Shown here: positions 51,001-61,200 of the stretch, one piece after another
Layout: every line of letters starts with the position of its first letter
Position numbering within the stretch: position 1 is the first letter of the stretch
Assembly: GCA_033439265.1 (NCBI GenBank)
Contig: JAVTVX010000009.1
Span: 9,637,109-9,701,108 of the forward strand
DNA length: 64,000 nt
DNA from: Dillenia suffruticosa
Taxonomy: Eukaryota > Streptophyta > Magnoliopsida > Dilleniales > Dilleniaceae
Reading direction: 5' to 3'
Translations under genes and position numbers: made by a program
Notes under the pieces: model-generated
What the model was told of the DNA's origin: nothing
Seen by the model: only the letters and a program-made list of their open reading frames with translations
The model's database searches: none

Positions 51001-54000
51001 TACAGAAATCTCCAGAAAGCTGTATCTTTCTTGCCTCACCAGCTATCACAGTCAACTCTCTTCTGATAGCGTTATGCCAGTGCAGTATTTCATTTATTGG
51101 ATGTGGCTCACTTGAATCAGAAACATCAGTACTTGACTCCAGCTTTTTTCTTTTCCCAATGTTAGAAGACTGGCATGCACATTGTGTGCTCTCCAATTGA
51201 TGCATCAATGTGGTAGCGCCCGAATTAATGCTACAGCTATCATCTCCATTTTCAAACATATCAGCACCCTTGCCCCCATTCATCCAGCTAAAAATAACCT
51301 TCCATTAATGAAGCAATTATCAACAATAAGCATTTGTTGAAAACAATTCAATGAAAGCCCATATACACAATTTACCTGCTGAAGAAGCTTCTCTTCTGGA
51401 ACTATCTTGTGTAAACATCTAAGCATATCTTGATATTCATCATGTGAAATAGATGATGCAATCCATGGAAGGAATTCAGCCATCATATTCACTGGAATGC
51501 TGCAGAAAAATTGCCAGACTAGTGATGCCTGCTCTTTAAAAGAGTATTTCTCCTTTAGCAGGGGGAAGACCTGCCCTATAAGAAGAGAAATCAGTATAAC
51601 TCATGATACTTGACCAGAAAAGCATATTGAGAAAAGAAACAGTTGACAACCATATACGTGAAACGTAGGAGGGTTGCAAAATGAACCAGCATGTTTGTAA
51701 AAAAATTGGCATGTTAATGGCTCCTTCAAGCTTTCTAAGAATACCAAACAAGTCAAGCCTGAACACATTTATTAAGCACTACCATGGAATGTACAGAACT
51801 TGAGCAACCATAAAGCTCTGTTACGTGTTTGTGTACAATTATGTAATGATCCATGAAGAGCAGATATAGACACAAGAAACAACTCAGCATGATAGAACAG
51901 AAACAAAACGGAGCAACAGTAAGGACATACAAGACAAGACATGACACAGAAACCGCCAAAAGACACAATGAATAAATATTTAAAACGTAGAACTGCATTC
52001 CCATGTTTAGCCATCTTGATAGTGCAACCAAGCTGGGATAATTCCAAAGATTAAAGTGGATTATCTGTGACAACTACTTACTATTATGTTGCACAATTTG
52101 AGCTTTCAAGAAAGAAAGATATATACCATTCTGATTTTCATCTTTATTCATTTAAAACCCACTGGTTAGCCAATATAGATCACGTCCCTACTTTTTTTAA
52201 TAGTAAAATGAATTGTATTAGAAACAAAGGAGAATATACCAAGGGCCTAAGGATGAAAAACCTCAAAGCCAAAACAAGTAGGGATCAACAGCAAAAGCTA
52301 ATGAAGGACCGCTTTTCAATCCCTCTTCAAATCCCCTAAGCTATAATGTCTAAAGACTCTCAAAACATGAGCCCAAAGAGATGCATAGAAAACAATTTTG
52401 TCCCAAAGAGAGAAGGACCAATACTCTGATTTTAAAGATTCTAGCACTACGTCCCCTCCAAATACACAAAGAAATAACTATAAGAGCACATTTCTAAAGA
52501 AAAGAGACATCTTTCTTCCGCCAAAATCTCTAAACTTAGGCAAAAACAAATCAAATAGATTTATCGGACAAATCTACCAGTTGTCACAAATAGTCAAGGG
52601 GCAGTTCCACATATCTCAAGCTATGAAGCAATGTAGAAAAAAACAATCTTTAGTTTCAGAGTCCTTATGGAACATAACACAAATATCCAGCCGGAGATTT
52701 AGAAGGCCTCTGTTTTTTGTAACAAATAATTTGTATTGACCTTCTCAAACACCATAGAGAGGGAAAAGGCCCTTAACTTTGGCAGGAACTTTCTTTTTTC
52801 AACCGCAATTGGTAAAGGCAACAGAGAAGGTGGAGAGAAGGCAAATAAGATGATTAAAAAGGGACTTACAAGAGAAAGTTCCTGAAGCATCAATGCTCCA
52901 AATTCTAGTATCAAGGAGATTGGAAGTGGGTTATTTTCCTTGAAGCAAGAAAATAAGGGAGGAAAACTCTACAACATCTCTATTATATTCCTTAAAGCAA
53001 GGAAATAAGAGAGGAAAACTCTACAGCATCCCTATCATTACATCCTTACTTGATTTAAGTAAGACTATAATGTGAGCAAAACATCAAAGATATTACCTGC
53101 TGCTCTTCCTTTAACAAATGCTGGATTACTGATGTTCGAAGGGCGCCGGTACAGGATGCCAACTTCCTTAGAAAATTTTCATCATTAGGCTTAGTAGAAT
53201 TTAGCAGATCAAATAAATGATCAAACAGGTCGCTTTCACCCTTATGTTCCAGGGAGTAAGTTTGTGCAACATTCTTTACACGAATATCAAGGGCTGGGAA
53301 GATAACCTGCCAGATTCCGAAACAACAGGGTCACGAATATTGGTCATAACAAGGATTAGAAACAATTCTCATGTAAAGTGTTGCTTCAAAAAATAAAGTT
53401 TCTTGTATTCTGCATTAGTGATTTCAATAAATAAAACCAACTTGGAAAATACATAACTACCAACTTAAGTTTAGGGCTAGTTGATTCCTTGTCCTGGTTC
53501 GGTGAATCTTTCCATGATCAGAATTTCTAGTCCCAATATTCACTAGTTGGAGAGAAATGGCAGATTTCCAATCCACTTACAACCAAGTGTTTGTTAGCCA
53601 TTGAAGATTTTATTTGCTAGTTAGCTATCAAATACCACCAGTCCACCAAGTTCTTTTAGCGTTTAACTTATGTACCAGAGGATTTATTCCAGCCTCTGCA
53701 GCGTGAGACTTCAATGCAAGTTTTGTCCGCGTGCCTGACACCATTTTGCATACTGCACTCCTTAATGCTTATTGAATATACCACATGACTCAACATTTTC
53801 CATTATTTTCTTACATATGATACACCAGGGGTACTACGAGTCATCATTGATAAAAAATTCAGAAAACTGGATATTTAAATACTTATCACAGTGTCAAAAT
53901 TAGATGGAAATCGTGATGATATCAATGTTTGAGTAACACGGACATCATTTATTTGTTGTGCTTAAAACATTTGCGATAAAAAATCATGAGAATACAAAAG

Positions 54001-57000
54001 TTTTACATTACAAAAAGATACAATTAATTTAACAAGTGGTTCTATGGTGTAGTGGTTAGCACTCTGGACTTTGAATCCAGCGACCTGGGTTCGACTCCCG
54101 GTAGGACCTAATTAATCTTTTGTTTGCGAGGATAGCTCAGTTGGGAGAGCGTCGTCGACTAAAGATCTGAAGATCGCATGATCAATCTACGCTCACTGCA
54201 TTCTCCCCACCTTTGGTAAATTTTTCTCTCTTAGATTGGTCTCTTAAACAGTCGATCCCAAAATTTGGGATTAAGACTCAATTTGTTGTTTACAATAAGA
54301 AAAAATTATTTTATATTGCATCATATTATTGTCTCTTTGCTCATATCTACATTGATGCTTCATGGGTACCAACACCATGTCTCTGCACCTAATTTTATTT
54401 TCTTGGTAAATTTTGGTGGTGAAGGAGACTTGAACCAAGTCCGCATCCTAGGGGTGGGGGAAAAGTACCTACGATAAGATGAACAGGCCTTTGGTCTGCA
54501 TGGTACCTACTTACTATATAGGTGGGTGAAATCATACCATTGGTCAGCTAAACAATAGATAGATGCTCCACAGAAAAACATGCAGTAAAAAGACATGTTA
54601 AGCATGCTTTTCAAAGCAAACAATCCTTAGGGAAACTGATTGGAGAATCAGCATTGATTCAACTAACTTTTTCCTTTTTCTAGGATTTCATTATAAGAGT
54701 TCATCGGATCACAGTGAGTTTTTGAACAAAGCCATTTGCCTCAATAATATTTAGTGGCATTAACAAGTCATGGTGATCACTAGTGCAATGGCCTAGCAAA
54801 CAACTTGGTTGGGACCAAGTCAGGCAAATTTATCCTAGATGATTCATGTCTCATTTAGGTAGTACATGACCAATATAAGTGCTTGTCCTCTATTATATAT
54901 CCAGTTAATATCCTATGAGGCAGTCCCTTATACAAAAAGAAGAATAAATATTACTTCAAACTGGTTCTGAATTCCCAAAGACAAATCATATTTGACCCAT
55001 GCCAAGTATGTACAAGGTGCAAAGCTCGTAATATCCACAGGGAAATAACCCAAGTTGGAAAGTAAGACTTGGGAGGACCCAAGTAAGCCCAGTCTCAAAG
55101 GCCAACAAGCCTCTAAAGATTCAGTGAAGAGATTCTAATGGTATCCTCTAGAAGAATAAGGCATGTAGTTTAGAGGCTAGGCTAAGGTTGTTTGTTTTTC
55201 CTGGAAAATATTCTCCATAGGGAAAATATTTTCAAGAAATATATTTACCAAGAAAAATTTTATTTTCCGAAAGTTTCATTGTTCAAAATTTTTATCAAAT
55301 AGTCCTTTATTATTACCAAAATTGTGACTTTCCACCTTTTTTCATGCTCAGAACTAGCCATCCAAGGAAAATTGCTTAGATATATCTTCCCTAATATTCA
55401 CACCCTTCCAGAAAATATTCTACCAGATTTGAGCAGATTTCCATGAAAACAAATTTAAAAATAAAATAAAATAAAATAAAATTTGTTTTCTTTCCAAGGA
55501 GTTCTGGGAAACAAACACAACTTACGGGAGTTGGCACAAAGCTACCTATGTGCCCTGGTACCTTGAGAGGCTAGAGAAATGGAAAAGTTCCAGTGTCACC
55601 AAAAAATGCTCTCAAGGCATTGCTTCAGTACAATGGGAGAGGAGTCATGTCCCATTTATGGGCTTTAAATACCATTACCAACTCATCTTGCAGTCTCAAG
55701 TGAAACTATTTGGGAAAAGTGCTAGGGTCATTAATCAAACTGGAAATTGCCGATGCTAAAAAAAGATATTTTGTTCCCGAGTGGAAACAAAATTAATGTC
55801 AGTATTTTCTTTCCCAAGTATAAATGGACATGGAAAAACTGTTGCATTGAGTAATTCCAAATAAATTAGCAAGCTGGAAGAAAGTATTTACCACTTACCC
55901 TTTAGGCAACCAAGATTTCTAACCACAATAAATAGCTAAAGATATGAAAATTACACACCGGAGAGATAATGGTACAACCCTCATGAATTCATCGTACTAC
56001 TATTTGCTAGTAAGAGAAGCACTTTTGGTGTCATTAATCAAACTGGAAATTGCCGATGCTAAAAAAAGATATTTTGTTCCCGAGTGGAAACAAAATTAAT
56101 GTCAGTATTTTCTTTCCCAAGTATAAATGGACATGGAAAAACTGTTGCATTGAGTAATTCCAAATAAATTAGCAAGCTGGAAGAAAGTATTTACCACTTA
56201 CCCTTTAGGCAACCAAGATTTCTAACCACAATAAATAGCTAAAGATATGAAAATTACACACCGGAGAGATAATGGTACAACCCTCATGAATTCATCGTAC
56301 TACTATTTGCTAGTAAGAGAAGCACTTTTGGTGTATAATTAAGACCTGGTGATATTTTCTGGGATAATTCAGACATTAGCACAGAAAAGGGGGAAAAAAA
56401 CCATAAGTTCCTACTTATAACTTCCTCTAACTTCCCATAACAAACATGTTTCTTAATTTTATGTCTTCAATTTGCTACTGTGGGGTTTTTTTTTTTAAAA
56501 AAAAAAAGGCAGTACCTCAAGGATTTACAAACTTAAGGCGTGTGGATTATCAAATGACAAATTTAACCCTTTTCAAACTTATTGCAATTTTATATCCTCA
56601 ACAACAGCCAATCTTGAGAACCCTTTCATTTGACAATGCAAATTCACTGATATTTGAAAAGTCTTTTCTAGCCCAAAGAAAATACTTGTTGCAAAATCAT
56701 ATTATTCAAGAATTTCTTGTCCAAATTCATAAACATAGAAAAGCAAATACGTATGTATTACGAATTTGTTGCAATGCACTACTAAATTCAAGTATTTTAT
56801 AAAAATGCGGCAAATTTTTTGCATAATAATCGTCAACTATATGACTTTTGACCAGTTCTTCAGTGGAAAATTACAAATGGCCTCGGACAAAATTTTACAA
56901 AAACCTTGACCATAAAAATTGAAGATCTTTTTTTCTATTATCATTTAATCATGAAGGAAATGAATGTCTAGGATTTTTTTTTCCTTGTCCCCCTTCCTCT

Positions 57001-58084
57001 CCCATCTGTTCAACATGAGGTTTCTGCAAACAAACGTCTATATTTACATATTTACACAAGACGACAAGTTGAAGAGAGAAAGAGAGAGAGAGAGATAGAT
57101 TTTCTGCAAACAAGTGTCTTCCTGTGTTAACAAAAAGAAAAGGAAAGAAAAAGAAAGGAGGCTTTTCCCAATTGAATCCCATAGCTCCACAGTTCAGAGA
57201 GAAAAATTCCTCCTTGTAGTGGCCACCTATATGATATCGTTGACCATGCCTCTTTGTTCCTTCATATTCTCATTTGTTTTCTATTGTAGTGCTCTTCATA
57301 CAACAAAGAGAGGGACATATAGTCTAAACTACATACTGTCTAAACTATTCTTTGTATCACAAATATTGCACCTTTACTTACTGGGTCAAAAGCAGTCCCA
57401 CATCCCCTTCTTTCTATGATTGAAGTAACTTCTAAGATTTATCTTGACACCAGATGCTACAAACGATGTAAGACCAAAACCTAAACCCACCAAAAAAAAA
57501 AAAAATAAAAAAAATTTGCCCCTTAACATGATTTTTTGGTATTTCTCACTTCAATGATAAACTCTACCCCAATCTTGCATATCTTTCAATAAGCACGGGG
57601 ACAAAAATGTCCGAATTCAACTATTTATCTATCAGCAAAGGATTAAATTAAGTGACAACCTAATCTACAACCTCTCTCTCTCTTTCTCTTTCTGTCTCTC
57701 TCTCTCAACACAATACAATCAACAATGACATTAAAAAAACATAAATTAAATGCAAGAAATAAAAAATCATTGGCAAAATTGAGGGAATACCTCGTCTTCA
57801 GCATTGGAATGGTGCTTGTAAATGGATCGAAGGAAGTGGCAGCGATTAATTAGAGGACGAATATCAGCTTTGTGACCCGTTGCGAAGGCCAAAGCGTCCT
57901 TGTGAAGGGCGTCCAGCTCTGTTTTAATGGCCTTGTGGAAGAACAGGAAGATTAAAATCGGCGACTTTAGGGCAGTTGAAGACGACAACGATGATTCTAT
58001 GCCGCGGTTTATCGAGCTCGAAGAGAGTACCGACACTCCATCCCCGGCTGTCGTTGACCCGCCGTCTGCCAACGGCGTCGCCAT
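42096..58084 (-). CDS. BTS: BRUTUS-type hemerythrin/RING E3 ubiquitin ligase, 14 exons
   Basis: Exons on the minus strand: 58084-57791, 53306-53097, 51570-51376, 51298-50943, 49369-49141, 48790-48622, 48530-47301, 46441-46270, 46103-45885, 45808-45671, 43741-43507, 43384-43325, 42493-42422 and 42239-42096. They join in frame to 1240 residues; family length is about 1250. Three hemerythrin-like domains lie at about 45-190 (H50, HHSNAEDE at 91-98), 290-445 and 635-800 ([13 protein letters not shown]). A CHY zinc finger (about 990-1060), a CTCHY finger (about 1072-1118) and a RING-H2 follow (C1120, C1123, C1139, H1141, H1144, C1147, C1158, C1161). A C-terminal zinc ribbon ([17 protein letters not shown]) ends the protein. 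Family members bind iron and limit iron uptake by degrading subgroup IVc bHLH factors. No coding damage is seen; introns are heavily invaded by repeats. Confidence 0.96.
42500..43324 (-). other. BRUTUS intron 12 with T/G homopolymer blocks
   Basis: This intron carries T7G11 (42585-42602) and T9G10 (42700-42718) blocks and a short (ACAATG)n run near 42975-42998. Plus-strand open frames here have no domain. Confidence 0.6.
44460..44960. repeat. Degenerate TTTTCTCTCTCTAAA array in BRUTUS intron 10
   Basis: The motif TTTTCTCTCTCTAAA, with variants, recurs about fifteen times at intervals of roughly 25-50 bp, separated by A/T-rich spacers. It is a decayed minisatellite with no coding sense. Confidence 0.75.
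45152..45582 (+). mobile_element. Solo LTR related to the one at 6.9-7.3 kb
   Basis: The unit ends TTCCCTAACA and starts TGTTAGGGAAG at 45152 or 45182, because the first 30 bp are duplicated. It shares CCAGCTGG/CAGCTGG, GATGTGGCATC, a GCAGAAGGCA block and GGGAATTAGGCTA with the solo LTR at 6903-7317. The flanks AAATG and AAAAG are an imperfect 5-bp match. It lies in BRUTUS intron 10 in antisense. Confidence 0.7.
49876..50505. repeat. Tandem duplication of about 315 bp in BRUTUS intron 4
   Basis: Unit 1 (49876-50192) and unit 2 (50193-50505) both start CATGGGATATGTGAGAC and end ACATTAAAAGAAC. By eye they differ at only about ten sites plus a CA-repeat step. No gene or transposon end is seen in the unit. 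Confidence 0.92.
52190..52960 (-). mobile_element. 3' fragment of a LINE (zf-RVT region) in BRUTUS intron 2
   Basis: On the minus strand, broken frames read [10 protein letters not shown], a decayed Cys/His finger region and [18 protein letters not shown], the C-terminal zf-RVT region of plant LINE ORF2. Frames contain stops and shifts. A short A run on the minus strand (about 52193-52199) marks the 3' end. No target duplication was found. Confidence 0.7.
54038..54109 (+). tRNA. tRNA-Gln(UUG)
   Basis: The 72-nt gene has a paired acceptor stem (GGTTCTA with TAGGACC, one G-T pair), a D arm, an anticodon stem CTGGA/TCCAG around CTTTGAA (anticodon TTG) and a T arm with the consensus B box GGTTCGACTCC. 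A CAA motif stands just upstream and a TTTT terminator 8 bp downstream, as in active plant tRNA genes. It lies antisense inside BRUTUS intron 1. Confidence 0.93.
54128..54292 (+). repeat. tRNA-Phe-like SINE-type repeat (copy 3)
   Basis: The head GCGAGGATAGCTCAGTTGGG and AAGATCTGAAGATCGC follow plant tRNA-Phe. The anticodon arm is altered (an AAA where GAA is expected) and the B box is decayed. The body has CATTCTCCCCACCTTTGGTAA as in copy 1. The end has a CCCAAAATTTGGG palindrome, ATTAAGACTCAATTTG and a TTGTTGTTT tail shared with 34245-34345. It starts 18 bp after the tRNA-Gln gene. Confidence 0.65.
55728..56333. repeat. Perfect 303-bp tandem duplication
   Basis: Units 55728-56030 and 56031-56333 read the same from TCATTAATCAAACTGGAAAT to GCACTTTTGGTG; I see no mismatch. 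No transposon ends flank it. It lies in BRUTUS intron 1. Confidence 0.95.
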
Positions 58085-58157
58085 TCACTCTTTCTTTCTC
58101 TCTCTCTCTCTCTCGTTTGGAGTTATTTTCCGGGCTAGATAAGAGTGAGGGAGAATG

Positions 58158-58247
58158 AATTTATAGTTGACTTTCTGCCACGTGGAAGGTATAGCCACGA
58201 TGTAATGTAGGGTTGGTTGGTGATGCCACATGGGCTTTTGGCACGTG
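58158..58247 (-). promoter_or_regulatory. BRUTUS promoter: TATA box and two G-boxes
   Basis: On the minus strand a TATA box (CTATAAATT, 58158-58166) lies about 75-80 bp before the start codon. CACGTG G-boxes lie at 58179-58184 (inside the palindrome CCACGTGG) and 58242-58247, with an E-box CACATG at 58227-58232. G-boxes and E-boxes are binding sites of bHLH factors. The leader contains a CT/GA tract. Confidence 0.65.
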
Positions 58248-58249
58248 AT

Positions 58250-61200
58250 TGACTCGTGATTGATGGTTTTTAGCGTAAGGATTCCGTCGTTTCCAGAAAG
58301 TGGGGGAATCCCTTGTTTGGATCGATAGGGGCAAATGGTAATAACGGTTACTACGTGAGATTTGTTTCTAATCAGGTGGGATTGAGCTTTTATGTGATTT
58401 CGGAAATTTCTTGGTTTTTGTATCTATGCATTCTCCATCAACTTATTTATCTCTATAAAAACCAAATAAAATAAAATAAAATTTTTAATATAAATATATA
58501 TATATTACGATCATCAACGAGAGGGTTAATTAAGGTAATTTAATAGTGTGAATCTATTTTCCTATTATTCCGCTAATTTTATATTTAAAAATATTTTCAA
58601 ATATGGTTTCAAATTATAAGCTTTAATTAGGGTTTTGAAAAATGAGTATAACTCAAGAAAAGGAAATTTTTTTCCTAAAAAAGAAAAAAGTTTACAAGCT
58701 AATTTCCTTTCTCTTATTAACATTCCGAATTGTATAACTCTGAATTCATTAAATTTTTATTAAATGATAATAAAAAAATTTTCAAAAATTTTATTTAAGA
58801 AAGATACAAGTTTGAAGTAAAGGTAAAATATATATAATTGTAATCGTACAAATATGATAATCTTTTAACTTAATATATCAATTAAAATCAGAACCAAAAT
58901 ATCGTTATTATTAAAATAAATGGCAATAATGTTGTATGTAGATAAGGTGGTCCACAACTTGTACCTTTTTTATAAGAATTTTACAACAAACAAAAGTAAA
59001 TTGTCATTTTCTCATTAATAGTGTATTTATAACCTAAAAATAATGGCATAAATATATTTGATTAAGCATACTACAGGCTGTCTAATTCTTTTGTTTTCAT
59101 TTATTTTTTGAAAAATATTAACCGGTGCTTGGAGCACTTGTTAAGAAACATTTATTGGATATATTTTACTTGAAAAGTATTTTCTTTTTTTTTTGTATCA
59201 TTATCTATATATGATATTGTTTGCTTATCATGTAGGTACTATGATACCACTTAAATAAAGTTTTGTATTCGAATTTTGTGTATAACACTACATTTGGATA
59301 GACGGATTTGGGAAGCAGAGAAGAGATTAGGAGAGAAAGTGATTGTGTTTTTTTTATTCGGGAGTTTTATGTGGAGATGAAAGAAAAGAAATGGGATAAT
59401 TTTTTATTTTCAACAAACTTGAAAATTTTTCTTCCCAAAAGTGGGAAGAAAAGGAAAGAAAAAAAAAATTCACTCACTCTAACCTTTTAATATATCAAAT
59501 TTACCTTTAAAAAGGTGATAGATAAATATTTAATTTTGAATAAGTCCCACATCTTTCCTAAAACTCCCAAACAAAATGGAAAGAAAATTTCATCATTTCC
59601 CTCTTTTTTTTTTTTTTCTTTTCTTCTTTCCTAAACTTCCAAACTAAGCACAAGAAAAATAGAGAAAGGAAGACATTTTCCCTTTAAGAGAATAACTTTA
59701 TTCGAGTCAGATTTAATCAAATTGCATCAAATTCAATATAATTATCAAATTCAGCAGTTTATAAAAATATATGTAAGTTTATAATTACGTATTAAAAATA
59801 TTATGAGCACCCGTCAATAGGAGGACCTCATTTTCTTATTTTTTGGTAGAAATGTTGTTTTAGCTTTATGTTATTTATTTTTACATATATATATTTGCAT
59901 AAGTCGTTATTATACTTTAGGACGATAAATGTGGAACTAAACTAATTTGAAAAATTGTAAAAGGATTAGGATTAAACCATAGGACAACGATAATAATGAT
60001 TTTTTGTTTTCTTTTTCTTTTTCTATTTTACCTTTTTTTAGATGTTCAATAAGCCCCTACTATTTCTGCAATATTCAATAAAATACTCTATTCATTCTAC
60101 TTTATATGTTCACTTTAGAGAAATTTTTTTGTCCCACATCAAGTATTATTTTGGAAAATCAAGAAAATATTAACTATTTTTCCTAACTTTATCTCTTTTT
60201 TTTTTTTTAATTTTCTTGTTATCTCACTAAATGTTCAATTTCAACTCGACAAACTATATTTTTCAAAGAATTATTTAGTTATTTAATGCTACTTTAAAAA
60301 AATTGTATTTATTTTATCATTTCCTCAATTCATGTATGATAGCATTAAAAGACATCCCTAAACTTTTCTTAATGTAAAGATCTCTCCTCAACTATGAAAA
60401 TATATAAAATTAATCATTTTATCAATGGTCCTTTTTTCTACCACTAGAGTAATAAGAAAATTAAAAATTTTTATTTTTCACTTAAAAATATTAAATATAT
60501 ATTTTTTTCTTAAATTTGAAGAAAATTGAGAGTGAGAAAAACAATCATCTCTTCCCATCTCCCTCTCCCTCCTTTTTCTTGGACAACCAAATACTCTCTC
60601 TTTCTTCAACCTTCACTTGCGCACTCCCTCTCTCTTTCTCTTGGTCTCGGTCTTTCTCTCTCATTCTCTTGGTCTCTGTCTTTCTCTCTACATATATGAT
60701 CTATCTCTCTTTGGATCTCTTTCTCACATGCATGCATGGCTTCATGCACGACCTTTATCTCCAAAAAAACTATGAGAAACTTCACAATATGTGTTCAATC
60801 CAAACAAATTTATAACAGAACTCTTTGAATAAATCTCGAAAACTATCACCCTTATGATTGATTTTCCATCGTCAATTTCATCTCTTCTTCAGTAAAAAAC
60901 CATTACTATGACATCACTATCATTATAAACAACGGTACACTTTTAACCTTTCAAATTGATACTTGATTTTTATTCATTTCATTTCTCTAATCATGTCTAA
61001 AGTCTAAAGTCAGCTACTTAAATTTCAATAGACTTTTTTTTTGTTACATAGAGATTCAAACATGAGATCACCAAATTAGGAGAAGAGATTATGACCATTA
61101 GGATATTTATTGGGAACAATTTCAATAGATCTCGATGTTAAGTTTATGTGTTGATTCACTAATGATTTCAAGTTTCTCGCCGTTGGAGAGAGAGAGAGAA

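Larger units (their letters stand above)
53307..57790 (-). other. BRUTUS intron 1, 4.5 kb
   Basis: The intron contains a tRNA-Gln gene with a tRNA-Phe-like repeat (54038-54292, antisense). It also holds a possible foldback at 55187-55523 (ends TTGTTTGTTTTTCC and GGGAAACAAACACAA), a perfect 303-bp tandem duplication and GA/CT runs near 57077 and 57675. Open frames have no domains. Confidence 0.7.

Noticed and set aside
54128-54202. Functional tRNA-Phe gene
   Set aside because: The anticodon arm and B box are altered, so it is a tRNA-derived repeat rather than a gene.
55187-55523. MITE with terminal inverted repeats in BRUTUS intron 1
   Set aside because: The ends are only loosely inverted (TTGTTTGTTTTTCC versus GGGAAACAAACACAA) and no target duplication is visible, so it is mentioned only as a possibility.
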